64,000 bases of DNA from Lineus longissimus (GCF_910592395.1 NC_088315.1:14119808-14183807); one strand, 5' to 3'; counted from the stretch's first letter, positions 45,501 through 57,320 are shown. The notes: generated by a model from the sequence alone, not told the origin. Program-made: numbers and translations.

Positions 45501-48500
45501 AAATTAAATTGAAGTGCGCAATTTTGTTTCTCCTCATCGGAGGGCGGAGAAAAATTAAAAATTAAAAAAAGATTCTTTCAAAAATGGGTCTTTTCAGCAT
45601 AGGCAGATCCGCAAAATGCTTAATTTTTTAATTTTTTAATTTTTTTTCGGTTTTCAAAATATTATTGTCGGCGGATCCGCAATACAACTTTTTTTATTTG
45701 TTGGTGCTTGGATCCGCCGACCTCCCGATGTCCGAAATAAGAAAAAAAATAAAATTTTTATATCTAGCCAGTCTCGGATCCGCCGATTCGAACATTACTG
45801 ATTTTACAAAAAAAAAAAAGCTCCGACGCCCGACAGTAACTTAAAAGATTAAAAATATTTTTTTCAAAATCAAAATTCAACATGATTGAATTAAAATTAG
45901 CTACGTCGGATTGATCATTCGAATCGAAAGTGCGAATGCCAGACCAGCTCTGCCAGACCTAGACTGGTTCTTGTCCTTTCCTAATGCATCCACAGTACAT
46001 ATTATGACGAGAACCAGTCTATTGTTAGGAGTCTGGCTGCTGACTGTTCAATGTGTGAAAATGCACTACTTTTTTTAGGAAAAATTTTTAGTTTTATCCT
46101 TCCCTCCGACTTTGAGAAATCCTATCGATTTTTCGAGACCATGAAATCTTTGGAAAAAAACATTTTTTTTTGTTTTTGTTTTTCGTCCTCCTCAAAAATA
46201 TATTCCTCCAAAAATCCGAGCACCAACTTATAAAAAAAGTCTCGCCCAAGGAATAAAAAAAGTCTGGCCTAAGGGTGCTTAAATTATAACCCGAGTTTTT
46301 GATTTGACCTACTTTTCAAGGTTACAGAGGTCAAAGTTCGCTCTCGGCATTGTCGTTAGGCAATAGTGGCGCCTTTCGTAACCGCTGTTGTTACTGACTT
46401 GAAATTTTGTACATATGTACCCCTATGACCACAGAGGCTAAATTTCGATGTGATTTGATTCATAGATTGGCCACCAGGGGACCAAAACCCAAAGTGCTTT
46501 TTCTCCTGAACTAAAGACTGGATCCTTTCCAAATATTTATATTAAGGTACATCCAGTAAGAATACATGACATGATACCCGGGTTTTTGATTTGACATACT
46601 TTTTAAGGCCACAGATGTCAACTTTGAAAATTTCAACAAACATGGCACGTTTTCTTACTATGTGACCTAGATCGTTCTAAACTTGTACAAAGATGCCTCT
46701 AGGCTACTCCTACCCAAACGACCAACTACAGTCTGGATTGGATTACAAATGTGGCCACCAGAGGGCAAAGCTTAACAATCTTGTAAGTCTATTTTGGTCA
46801 ACTAGAGCTCTGATGTTGATCATATGTGGTGTGAAGGTAGCCACATGCATTCCCTACTTTAACGACCCACTTTGATCCCAGTCTGATTATAAATGTGGCC
46901 ACCAGGGGGAAAAGTTCATAAATACTCAATATCCATTTTTAGCTCACTTGGCGATACTGCTGTATCCGTCGTTGTCATATGCATGATTGTCTCCCTGACA
47001 TTTTTTATAACAAGTTCTTCTTCAGGTTCTCCCTTTCGTGTCGACAGGTGAGCACAATGGCCCTGGCAGTTTCATTTGGTCAAATATTTATGGTGGTTAC
47101 TTTTACTAGCAAGGGTTCATCACGTATGTACCTACGCTTCACACTTGGTGACCTTTTTGTCAAGTGTCTTGCCCAAGGACCCACACCTTGCCACACCTTT
47201 GCATCCTAGTCTCTGGACCATTTTATTTTCAAAACAGGGGCACGTTTCTTCACCGCTAGATGGTTCTTCACCGCTAGGGCTGTGAATTTGAAACTTTGTC
47301 CACTTGACCCCCCTAGGTCAGATGACCTTTTTGGTCTGATCTGATTCTCAACTTGGCCACCAGGGGACCAAAAGTGAAAACATAACAAGGAAAGTGTTTA
47401 AAAAAACACAGGGCGTGATGTGGACGTGTATCATTACTGGGATAAAGGTTATTCAGGACTGGGAATAAAGCATGTCATGTCATGTCATTGCAATTTGTAA
47501 GGGTCATCTATTTGATAATGGTCAAATATTGGTCCTTGGTAATTAGTCGAAGAATGATTCCGGCTTGGGAGTTTGGTCTACAGACAATTCAATGATTGTC
47601 ATCGTCAATTTGGTGATGGAAGATATTGTGTAGCGCCAAATGAATGCGTTACAAATTGACAGTCCTTTCGGTCCTCAGTTCCTATTCTTTTGGGATCTTC
47701 TGTACAAATCCCGTCCCCGTGTTATTTTCATATGTGAAACACCAGCCTCCCATGCACAATGGTGAAACACATGTAAAATTGACGTACAATATGGTGTTGG
47801 TGAGGTTTTCAAATGATACACCACTTCTAGGCACGTCAAAACACCTTTTGCCCGGATAACACCGGTTTTTAGCTCACCTCTTAGCAGAGATGAGCTTATC
47901 CCATACCGTGGCGTCCGTCGTCCGTCGTCGTCGTCGTCGTCGTCGTCCGTCGTCCGTTAGCAGGGCACGTTTCGTAACTGTTAGAGCTATTGAGTTGAAA
48001 CTTGGTACACATGTACCCTTATGTAATGACACCTTGGAGACCAAGTTTCGGTCCGATTCGTTTCATGGTTTGGCCACCAGGGGGCCAAACGTTAAAAGTG
48101 AAAATAGGCAATATCTCCCTTAATAGTAGTCGGGAAATTTTGAAAAAAATATGGTAGGTACTTCTAGCAAAGGTGCATCATATATCCTCCGGGTTTTTGA
48201 TTTAACCTCCTTTTCAAGGTCACAGAGGTCAAATGGTGTAAATTGGCCGTTAGGATGTAACGATGGCACGTTTCTAAACTGCAATGACTATTGATACCAA
48301 ATTTGGTACACATTTACCCCTTAGTCAGGTGATCTCAGGGACCGAAGTTTGGTCCAATATGATTCACCACTTGACCACCAGGGGGCAAAATCCAAAAACC
48401 TTAAAAATGTGATTAATCCTTAACTTCTTGCCCGATTGCCACCAATTTTATATCATGGGTACATCTAACCACCATACAGTATATGTCACCCAGGTTTTTA

Positions 48501-51500
48501 ATTTGACCTTCTTGTCAAGGTCACAGAGGTCAAATGGCGTAAATTCGCCGTCAGGCCGTAACTATGGCACGTTTCTTAACTGCAATGACTATTGATCACA
48601 AATTAAGTACACATGTACCCCTTGGTCAGGTGATCTCAGGTACCGAAGTTTGGTGCGATCTGATTTGCCGTTTGGCCTCCTGGGAGGGAGCCAAATCCTA
48701 AATTCTTCAAAATGCCATTATTCCTAGTAATGACTTGCCCGATTGGCACCAATTTTATATCATAGGTACATCTAATTCTAACAACCATTCAATGTGTCAC
48801 CCGGGTCTTCTTTGATTTGACCTACTTTTCAAGGTCACAGAGGTCGAATGTTATGTAAATTGGCCATTTTGGGGAAATTGTAATTGCTTGGACCTACATC
48901 AAACCTAACACTACATGACACAATACCATGCTCTTTATCCATCTTTCCTCCACATGAGGTGAGCACAATGGCCCTGGCCATTTCATTCTGTGGTTGAGAT
49001 CGAAGTTTACATGATATGATTAAGTAGTGAGAGGTGGCTAAACACTGCGACCCTTCGTATCATTAATACATGGCAAGATAATCTTCAGGCGGGCAAAAAT
49101 GGCGACTCTCAAATTCCACAATGCACTAATACACTGAGCAATGTATACTGCGCAGCCCTGAACAAACTCATACACACAGGATGATGACATGTGAGGTAGA
49201 ATATCACTAGTACTGATGACATACTATGTGATTTTGTTGAGAAAATGTTACTGTCCAAGAACAGAGGGCGTCAGTAATTCTGTAGTTCATTATCTGTAAC
49301 TTCAGACTCTGAATCCATAAGTGTGTCATCTCTCTTGTTAATGATCTATTTTCAATAAAAAAATTCTGGTAGGTATGTTGCATCGCTTTGTCGGGGGGGG
49401 GGGGGGGGAGATTTTAGCTCTCGATCAACGTTAAAACGTCTTTCCTGTATCAACTTATTACTTCTCTTGTACAATCCGACACAGATGTAGAGCAAACATG
49501 CTCTACACCCGTGATTCCGATCACTGGTTATTCTGGACAATCTTTCTGGGGATTTCTGAGGTTCTCTCTTGAGGGAAAGAAATCCCCCCCATATTTATAC
49601 ATTGGTTTGTTGTTAACATGTGTCTAAGGCGACAGTGATATCTCTCCTGGTACAAGTGACGTGGCGGGCCCCTTGAAACGGCCTAAGTTTGGTATCGGTC
49701 ACGTCAACTTGCATCATTCGATTTGTGAATCAATATCGCCTCCCTCTAGAAGAAAAACTCAAACTCAATAACCTCACATACAGTTAACAATTTCAAACTC
49801 AAAAGTACACATTATAATTAGCTTGTTTCCTTCTCCGTTTACCTTCCCTCGGTTACTACAATTCAAAAGTTGCTTTTAGTATTTCCCTTTAAACATGAAT
49901 GGAAATCAATTGAATTACCTTAATTTGAGAGGCCATAAACTAAGTACTTTTACAAGGACTTTTGACTTCAAAGGTTAACTGGAGTCTATACTTTTAAAGG
50001 AAGTACCCAACATTCTCACAGGTACTCCTACATTACATATCGTACAGGTTACAGTACAGTGATGTACTTTTCAAGGTCACTGACGTCAAATGTCGTAAGC
50101 TGGCTGTAAGGCTGAAACTATGGCATGTTTCTATGAAACCGCAATGACCTTCGATCTCAAATTTGGTACACATGTACCCAATAGTCAGGTGATCTCAGGT
50201 GTCGAAGTTGGGTTCGATTTGATCCACCATTTGGCCACTAGGGGGCCTAGTCTTAAAACCTTAAAAATGTGATTATTCCTTAAAGGCTTACCTGATTGCC
50301 ACCAATTTATATCATGGGAATATCTAACCACCATACATGTCACATGGATTTTTGATTTGACCTACCTTTTAAGGTCACAGAGCTCAAATGGTGTAGGTTG
50401 AGCTTGAGGCTATAAGCATGGCATGTTTTGTAATACCAATGACCATTAGTCTCAAATTTGGTACGCATGTAGCCTTTGGTCAAGTTATCTCAGGTGGAAA
50501 TTCAGTCGGACCTGATTTTCTGATTGGCCACCAGGAGGCCAAATCTGAAAACCTTAAAAATATGATTATTCCTTAACTACTTGCCTGATTGCCACCAATT
50601 TGATGTCATACATGTAACAACTATATACAGTATGTTTTTTACCTGTATTAATAATTTGACATACTTTTAAAGGTCACAGGTCAAATGGCATAAGTTGGCT
50701 GTCAGGCTGTAACTATGGCACATTTCTTAACCGCAATGACTATTGATATCAAATTTTGTACGAAGTGCGTGTACCCCATGGTCAGGTCATCTCAGGGACC
50801 AGCTCGATCCACTCTGATTCTTCACTTGACTATCAGGTGCCAAATCCTAAAATATTCCCTTAAAAAATTTTCACCTTAAAGACAGCTATCAAGTGCTCTA
50901 TTCATGTCTTTTGTTATTTTTGTTTTGTAGGTGAAACCGGCTTGCAAACACAAGGAAGGAACTCCTGATGTCAAATCGATACGTCCTACAACTGCCACTG
51001 CTGCTTCCAAGCCTGCTGCATCACATCAGCCTCTGCCAACACCCACTGTTTCAACTTACTTTCCCCTTCCTGATGGTTTAAAAGGTCAGCATGCTACACA
51101 GCTACTCCTTGATTTACCTGCTGCCCTACCAGGGCCTAATGAAGCAAAGAAGTGCATGTTAGGATTGATTGTGCAGGCCACCAAGGTGAGTGGAAGTTTG
51201 TCTCTACAATTCGACAAATACACTTTACATGGCTCTGTCGTCGATCCCTAAACAGGGGAGGTACAGGGTTTGCATTGACCGCTGCATAAAAAGTACTTGT
51301 TTTCTGGCATGTACAAGAGACAAAATAAATAAATGCACTTGCAGTGGAAAAGTTTTAACTCTTTCACTGCCAGACTGGGTTTCTGCCAGAGGGTTGGGTT
51401 GGTATGTTTTACGTACCCAGGGCTTCCGCTAGCCCCTCGCCACGCTAGCCATGGCTAATATCCATACTTTGATCACCCAACTTTTTCCCATGTCAATTGG

Positions 51501-51903
51501 AATAGCAATAACACACTAAAATTTCAGCCTCAGGGGATGAATATAGTATATACGTAGTATGTATCTTGATGTTCTGTGATAATAGAAAAACTAAGCATGT
51601 CAAGTAGTCGTATGATTTGAACCCCACTGCAGTATTGATATCGGTTGCTGACTGATTTTATACTTTTTATCATTCTAAATGTAGGTTCGTCTGACTTATT
51701 TTGAGATCCACTCTGAACATGTTCACATACTTCAACAACCAAAGCCAACACATCTGAGGGGTCACACGTCTTTGATCCGTTACTCTGAAGCCTACGACAT
51801 GTTTGTTAAAGAGGACAGGAAGGAGTTGGTACACATGATGCTAGGTTTGGCTGCCATTGGAAAGGACTGTATGAATACACCCTTTATGAAACACTTGGTT
51901 TGA
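42597..51903 (+). CDS. Candidate PD-(D/E)XK nuclease-like protein, last four exons (~246 aa)
   Basis: Exons 42597-42734, 44260-44389, 50931-51185 and 51685-51903 all have AG/GT borders and matching phases (2, 0, 0), and the last ends in TGA. Exon 1 encodes FLDDFGKILVFWLKNG and a helix around YERVFQTFAAIFK. Exon 2 holds TGRVFGVRSVTIFGTEVAC, then PDLLYTE, and ends VVTIAE. Exon 3 opens VKP, so the joined reading is P-D-(20 residues)-E-V-K, the metal-binding signature of PD-(D/E)XK nuclease folds. Exon 3 continues with a Pro/Thr/Ala linker and HATQLLLDLPAALPG; exon 4 has VRLTYFEIHSEHVHIL. There is no signal peptide and no membrane segment. The 5' end is unresolved, and 39410-39587 is a candidate first exon. 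The family is not recognised; the nuclease reading is inference from the motif and the preceding beta-strand pattern. The 6.5-kb third intron is filled with composite repeats. Confidence 0.65.
42940..43740. repeat. Cluster of 'gttaac' / 'actaacactaac' inverted repeats
   Basis: 'gagttaactcagagttaata' and 'ctaacactaacactaacccc' recur in both orientations at 42930-43040, 43270-43420 and 43670-43740. An exact direct duplication of about 33 bp ('tttttttctggctgcagtta' plus 'tcactaacacta') occurs at about 43650-43720, and a small palindrome 'aaatttgtattacaaatt' at about 43320. It probably represents one or two foldback elements in the first resolved intron of the plus-strand gene. Boundaries could not be set. 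Confidence 0.5.
44690..45240. repeat. Imperfect inverted repeat, possible TIR element
   Basis: 'caggcggcaggtttactgac' and 'atagatcaggctgacg' (44690-44735) are partly complementary to 'aagcctgatctacatcacaa' and 'gaacccgccgcctggct' (45150-45190). The interior is AT-rich without coding features. Confidence 0.4.
45480..45800. repeat. AT-rich tract with repeated 'ggatccgcc' motifs
   Basis: 'cggcggatccgc' near 45669, 'ggatccgccgacct' near 45711 and 'cggatccgccgattc' near 45776 stand out in an A/T-rich background of A and T runs. The motifs occur in both orientations. I cannot tell whether it is a foldback element or simple-sequence degeneration. Confidence 0.4.
46280..47400 (+). repeat. Composite-repeat cluster
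   Basis: Monomers contain 'gatttgacctacttttcaag', 'gttacagaggtcaaagtt', 'ttggccaccaggggaccaaa' (46467), 'tggccaccagagggcaaag' (about 46752) and 'tggccaccagggggaaaag' (about 46894). A head is near 46938 ('ttttagctcacttggcgata') and a tail near 47047 ('gtgagcacaatggccctggc'). One isolated unit of the 2567-2873 minisatellite is embedded at about 47150-47190. The IR2-type block 'aggtcagatgacct' is at about 47315. Confidence 0.8.
47868..48990 (+). repeat. Complete composite repeat with head, three monomers and tail
   Basis: The head is 'ttttagctcacctcttagca' (47869), with a (GTC)n run 'gtccgtcgtcgtcgtcgtcg' at about 47920-47950. Three monomers follow, with 'tatggcacgtttcttaac'-type blocks, CTCF-like cores at about 48071 and 48375, and 'caaggtcacagaggtcaaat' at about 48222, 48514 and 48830. 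The tail is 'gtgagcacaatggccctggc' at about 48958. This is the best-bounded copy in the window. Confidence 0.85.
48991..50040. other. Intronic stretch without recognised features
   Basis: I see no exon. A G-run of about 16 lies near 49393-49408. The stretch lies within the third intron of the plus-strand gene model. Confidence 0.45.
50041..50880 (+). repeat. Composite-repeat monomers lacking head and tail
   Basis: Three diverged monomers carry 'caaggtcactgacgtcaaat' (50073), 'ttggccactagggggcctag' (50231), 'ttaaggtcacagagctcaaa' (50369), 'ttggccaccaggaggccaaa' (50523) and 'aaaggtcacaggtcaaat' (50670). The array ends about 50 bp before the acceptor of the exon at 50931. Confidence 0.75.
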
Positions 51904-52149
51904 GATTGAAAGTGATGCTTGCCCAACAGGGTTGATGCCTTTTAAAGGCTGAAAGCTCAAATAAAGAACTTTTTTGACAATCATTTCTGACCCAAATTTA
52001 ATAACCTGTCGTTAAGTTCTGATGACATATAGGTTTTATAAGCCGGTTTATACGTATGCAACAAATAGTAGAATTATTAGCCAAAAAACATTAAAAAGTT
52101 ATAAGAGTACACACAAAAGTACAAGTAACATCACGATTTGTGTGTGACA

Positions 52150-52800
52150 TCATATTTGGGTCACCGTAGGGGAGTAGTTACAACACTGCAGTATCTGTCG
52201 TTGTCGTCGTCCTCGTTGCCCGTATCCTGTTTCCAAAACAGTGGCACGTTTCTTAACCGCTTGGGCTATGAACTTCGTACACTTACCCCCCCAGGTCAGG
52301 TGACCTCTGACTCTGGCGTAAATTGGCCGTTTGAGGGTAACTATGGCCCGTTTCTGAACCGCTGAAGCCATGAACTTGAAATTTTGTACACATTACTCCC
52401 TAATTCAGATAACCTCTGACACTGAATTTCAGTCTAATCTAATTCTCAACTTTGCCACCAGGGGACCAAAAGTTAAAACCTGAAAAAGTGATACCTCGCT
52501 TATAAGCGACAGCGACTCGTTTTTGTAAAAGTTTTCATGGTAGGTACTCCTAGCCAGGATACATCACATATCATACGGGTTTTTGAGTCGACCTAATTTT
52601 CAAGGTCGCAGAGGTCAAATGGCGTAAATTGGCTGTTTGAGGATAACTACGGCATGTTTCTTCACCGCTGAAGCTATGAACTTGAAATTTAATACACATT
52701 ACTCCCGAACCGATAACCTCTGACAACGAATTTCAGTCTGATCTCAATCTTGACTTGGTCACCAGGGGGCCAAGACAAAATGAAAAAGCCAAGGGCCATT
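52150..52800 (+). repeat. Composite-repeat array, forward monomers
   Basis: The head fragment is 'gtcaccgtaggggagtagtt' followed by 'gtcgttgtcgtcgtcctcgt'. Two monomers have 'aggtcaggtgacct' (52293), 'tgccaccaggggaccaaaag' (52450), 'caaggtcgcagaggtcaaat' (52600) and 'accagggggccaag' (52758). A reverse-oriented tail fragment 'gggccattgtgatcaccg' follows at about 52794. Confidence 0.75.
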
Positions 52801-53150
52801 GTGATCACCGTATAGCTATTTAGTGGTGAGGAATTCATCCGGGTTAAGAAACATGCTAAATGTGTAGTATAAAGGTCAAACCAAAGTCGGTATGACATGT
52901 GCTGTATCGTTGCTTGGAGTTCCTTCCATAAAAAATATCATCAAAAACAAGTCACTAATAAGAGATGTATTGCACTTTTTCCTTTTTTAGTTTTGCCCCT
53001 GCTGGTGGCCAAGGGAAGAATAAGATCAGATAAAAATTCGATGTCCAAGGTTAGATGAGGTAGGGAGACATTTGTACCAAATTTAAAGTTAAGTGTCAGT
53101 CCATGATACCACCATGCAGAGGGTGGCAAGGTGGGGGTCAACCGTTTTTA
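52801..53150 (-). repeat. Composite-repeat monomer, reverse orientation
   Basis: The complement contains the standard modules: 'gtccttgctaggag'-type ('cgttgcttggagttccttcc'), 'gtcactaataagagatgtat' and 'ctggtggccaag'. It ends with 'tggtaccaccatgcag'-like sequence also present at 62690-62750. Together with 52150-52800 it forms a tail-to-tail pair. Confidence 0.65.
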
Positions 53151-55735
53151 ACGAGATTAGGTATGCAAGATCCTTCCACTAAGACATCATTACACAGCAA
53201 TTGATGACTCTCAAAAATCACTAGCAACCGAGTTAGGGGCAGGCCTAGTTAGGGGGCTTGTTTTAGCTTTTTTCCCCCTATTTTTTGTGTATTTTAGGGT
53301 CAATGTTGGGCACTCCTGCAGAGACTAAAAAAAATAGCTGGATTTTCCCCCTTTGTATGATGGAAGTATTTGATGAGATCTTCCATTCTGCAACAGGTCA
53401 TTGAGTAAGACTTCATACTTTGGTTGTGCTAGGCCTAGTAATTATGCATACCTAGGGGCAGTGCTTAGGAAGAGCTCTCTATCGACGCTCATATCTCCAA
53501 CACTGCAGGTCTTTGAATGCTGTGGCTTGCACATGATAAAGGTAATGATACTTACTTTCAAAATCAGAAATAAAATTTCCGGCCGCTTTTACTGTTTTCC
53601 CAGGATAAACCAAGGAAAAAGTGCTATTTTCCACCAAAATGACACTCATTGGCTAGTGCTGCCACCTTGTGTACACTTGATGAATTATAAAATAAATGCA
53701 TAATGAACACATAATTTATGCTTGGTGCTGGCCATGAGGATTAGTAGTTACTGTCAACCACCATGATCACCCCCCCCCCCCCCATGCCTAGGCCTACTAA
53801 CCTATTTTAAGTAGGCCTACCGGTTAATAACTCCACTTGCATTTTCCCCCCAAAAAAAGAACAAGCTCATCACTACAAATTTGCCCTTGATGAAAGCCCT
53901 TTGGGGAATTGGGCCCCATAGGTCCTGAAATGCTGATTTGAATTTCAAATAACATTTCGGCCTTGGCCTACCTGATGGCAACGTAATTGAATAAGCTACA
54001 TGTAGGCCTTCTTACAGTCCGAAAACCTAAAGAAACCCCCCTGTTGGTGAGGATGCTAATGTTGACCCATTCATTAGCCTGTGTCATGCTGCCAGAGCAT
54101 GTTGTAAGGGTTGGACCCCCCCCCCCATGGCTAAGGCACCTGAAGGGCATGTGGTATGACCTTCTTATACATCTTTATCAACCCATGCAGGGATCATCCT
54201 GTTCCTAAGAACCTTGCAGAAGTGCTCATTTCACATACTAGTAACACCTTCCATTGCTAAGGAGCCAATTGACCAAAGGTGCAGTTCCTACTGTAATTAC
54301 TGTTTGATGAGGACAACCCTGCAGTTGGCTGCAACGTCAGAGTACTGCTATTGGAAGTTTTTAGCTCCTTGGTTGGCGGTGAAATGTTCTCCTGGAGTTG
54401 CTCTAGCATTGGCTAAATTGTACATATACATGTACTGGAATGGAGAAGTTTTTCATGAACTGAGTTACGGTACTGTCCAGTCCCTTAGGAGAGATCACAA
54501 CTTTCCACATGCTACACTTGTACCTGTCTGCAGAGGACAGTGCTGACTCCTAAGAAGCAGGGATACTTTTTTTTACAAATGGGTGATTTATTTACAAGCT
54601 AATATAATGATACATAGAAAAAAGGCTATTTTGCAGACAATAGCCAAACCACTACTAACCACTACTAGGGAGGGACCAATACTAGTAACACCTCATTTAC
54701 GGTACTACATGTCAGGCCCAAGTGCAGGATAGTATCAGGAGAGAGTCCCACTTTCCAGTAGCAGGCTTGGTTGTTCAAAACTGACATTAGCGCTACTAAG
54801 TATACTGACATTAAAAATCTATCTTGGCATTTACAATTGTTTACTGAAAGCCAAAGTTCAAATTTATCCCAAGATATCGCTATAAAATCATTTTTTAACT
54901 AAGCCCCGCATTTTACCTGATGAACCATCCGCTAGATATACTAGAACATCAAATCTGGATGTCCTTCATATTGCAGGTTATGTTAGTCAAGGGAGACAAA
55001 AACACAGCATGTAACAGTTTTGGAAATTCACCATGTATTTTTTTTAGAAAAAGAGAGATGTATTGTAGAATGCGAACAATGCATTTGCAATCAATGGCGT
55101 GGAAAATCGCAGGTCAAGCCTGATGAATGTACATCCAATAAAGTCGTACCCTTTCATTCTAAATCAAGAATTCTTGATGTGTAGCTGACAACTTTCACTG
55201 GGCTAATTCTGCCCAGTCATGACTCAAAGACCAACATTTCAGAAAATCTGTCTCCACCCTCTTATCATTTCTCTCTCCCAGCTCAAGAGTGCTTGACCAG
55301 CAGTCCTTATGATACTGTTGCAACAACATTACCCATCAAATTATTACTCATCTGAGATCATCTTAGATGATTATTATTCGGAGTATGTTGCAAAATACAA
55401 ATAATACCTCAGTTCGATTATTCACAACTAGACTAGGCAGTTTGTCTCAAAACATCCAAATACATGTAGTACCTTACGAATCCGCAAGGGACGCGTTAAC
55501 AATAATGTTGCAAAATGACTGTAAAAAATTGGTCGCACTGATCGTAAACATTGTCTTATTTTTCAAGATGAGAGTATGTTGATGATAAGAAAACGTACAC
55601 CACAAATAATAGACCAGTATTTTTTAAAGGACCAGTATAGTAACTAAGGGCAATATTACCAAGCCCTCGGCTGCATAGTCACCTCCTATTCTGCACAAAG
55701 TTTCCATCATCAAATTGCACAAAAAATGGAAAAAT
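53151..55735. other. Stretch without supported genes
   Basis: Open frames at 53401-53703 and 54214-54546 (plus) have no recognisable features. Long C-runs occur near 53770 and 54118. I see nothing else I can support. Confidence 0.45.
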
Positions 55736-56922
55736 TCAAAAACTGACGAAACTATCATGTATATCTGACTTGAGAGATTGCCCTTCTGTCCCGTCTGCTG
55801 AGTTTTCTAAGGCGTCGGCTGGTTGAACAGAGGAAGAGGCAACAGCGGACTGAAAAAAGATATTGATGGAGAATCAGGTTTGGCTTAGAATCCCTCATTG
55901 CCAAGGAGATGGGAGCCAAAATGGCATCAAGGTTTTCAGCTTAGTCCCTCCTCTCTCATCAGTGACCTTCTTACATGTAAGTCAGTCGCTGCAGGCAGAA
56001 TTAACCAATATTCACTTTGGCTTGCCCCGAATCTTCTCCCCTTTTTTTTCATTCAACTCACCTCTGTATCCACGGGTGCTGGTTCTACTTCTGGTTCTAC
56101 ATTTGCTACAGATACTCGATGTTTAGCCTCACATCCTTTACACAGAGCTGAAAAGGCACCAGATTATGGGGGTAATGATAATATGATGTGCAATATATAA
56201 TAGTGTGAGGACATGATGATGATGATAGACTTGTTTTGATAATGCGACCGGCCATGCTGATTTTGTACGGCAGTGAAGCATGACCTCCAGTGGCACTGGC
56301 AGGGAATCATAACTGGGACTTCCTGATCATCAAGCCAAGGCTCCAATCAACTTTCTAGGAAGAACACAAGTGAAGTGGTAAATCGTTATCACTCAGTTGG
56401 TTTTGCACCAAAGTTAGGTTTAGTCAGAGTGGGTATCATTACAGGCCTACTGCTTCTTTTCTACTTCAGTGATTTTGAGACTGATCCCTTACCTGAGCCA
56501 ACTGGGACAAAAACTCCCCACTTGATGTATATTTCCCGAGACATCACTCGATGAACTGAACCACCATCTTTTCTGGGCTTCCGACTTGTTTTAGAGGGTT
56601 GATGAAGTGGGTGCTGGCATCTCCTTTGCTGATTCCATGATAAACTCAACTTGTATCGGTGGTTCGGGCATATTGTGGTGTCCAGAACTGGAGAACTCAT
56701 ATCAAACACGCCAGCACGAAGTGCTATGAGCTCCCATTCACTTTTGACTTGACTGGCTTTCCTGGAGGACATCCAACGCATCAAATGGGAGTGCACGTCC
56801 TTCTTACATTGTTTCAAGGGGATCACACTCTTGTCATTGGGGTATGAAGCGTCAGTACCACACTCGATATCCTTGGATATGACAGCAAATCCACATTTCA
56901 ACTGTGATTTTTCAGGTTCCAT
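55736..56922 (-). CDS. Unrecognised Cys/His-rich protein, three-exon model (~209 aa)
   Basis: Minus-strand exons 56922-56493, 56147-56062 and 55849-55736 are joined by good sites (AG/GTAAGG, TTTTCAG, GAG/GTGAGT, TTTTTTCAG) in phases 1 and 0, ending in TGA. Exon 1 starts MEPEKSQLKCGFAV (an in-frame ATG at 56964 is alternative). It contains WELIALRAGVFDMSS, then TTICPNHRYKLSLSW and RCQHPLHQPS, and ends WGVFVPVGSG. Exon 2 begins LCKGCEAKHRVSV and an EP-rich linker. The spacing C-x2-H...C-x-H-x2-H followed by LC-x2-C across the intron suggests a zinc-binding module. I recall similar 'CxxH...W...CxHPxH' segments in predicted invertebrate proteins but cannot name the family. Exon 3 (37 codons) is low-complexity and the least certain. 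Confidence 0.55.
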
Positions 56923-57200
56923 TTTCAATAGACTATCACACAATGTACACGTGCATGTACACAATGCATTGTAACTGTAACTGTTGTTGTTGTCGTTGCT
57001 GGTGTACGTTTCCGCCTAGACCGTTAAGCCTCCACAGGGGTAATAAAGGCCTCTAGGTTGTTTGAGGGAGTGTGTGGGAGGGGCAAGGGAGAGGGGGGTT
57101 CACTAACATCTAAAAATGTAATTTTATTTGGAAAGCATGTGTATTTCGTCAGTTATCTGAGGGAATGGGCAAAAAATGGGCACCAGTGAGAAGGGCGCGA

Positions 57201-57205
57201 CTCGA
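57201..57205. repeat. Target-site duplication, left (CTCGA)
   Basis: CTCGA directly abuts the left terminus of the Ty3-type element and is repeated at 62212-62216. Five bases is the usual duplication size for this superfamily. Confidence 0.85.
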
Positions 57206-57320
57206 TGTAACGACCTCGGAAGTTAGGACGACGATAAATAATGGCCAACATAAGACACGAGTTGCGACTGATCCCGGAACTACTTTATTATAATGATGTA
57301 TCAATACGCAATACACTACA
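57206..57320 (-). repeat. 3' LTR, 115 bp
   Basis: On the minus strand it runs from TGTAGTGTATTGCG to GAGGTCGTTACA, with the usual TG...CA ends. An AATAAA-type polyadenylation signal (TATAATAAAG) lies inside. The purine tract CAAAGAAAGGGAGA directly precedes it. At 115 bp it is unusually short for an LTR. Confidence 0.85.

Noticed and set aside
47890-48123. 77-codon frame with an Arg run
   Set aside because: It is produced by the (GTC)n block of a composite-repeat head.
54214-54546. 110-codon plus-strand frame
   Set aside because: Cysteines are scattered without a recognisable pattern, no splice sites fit, and no repeat or gene context supports it.
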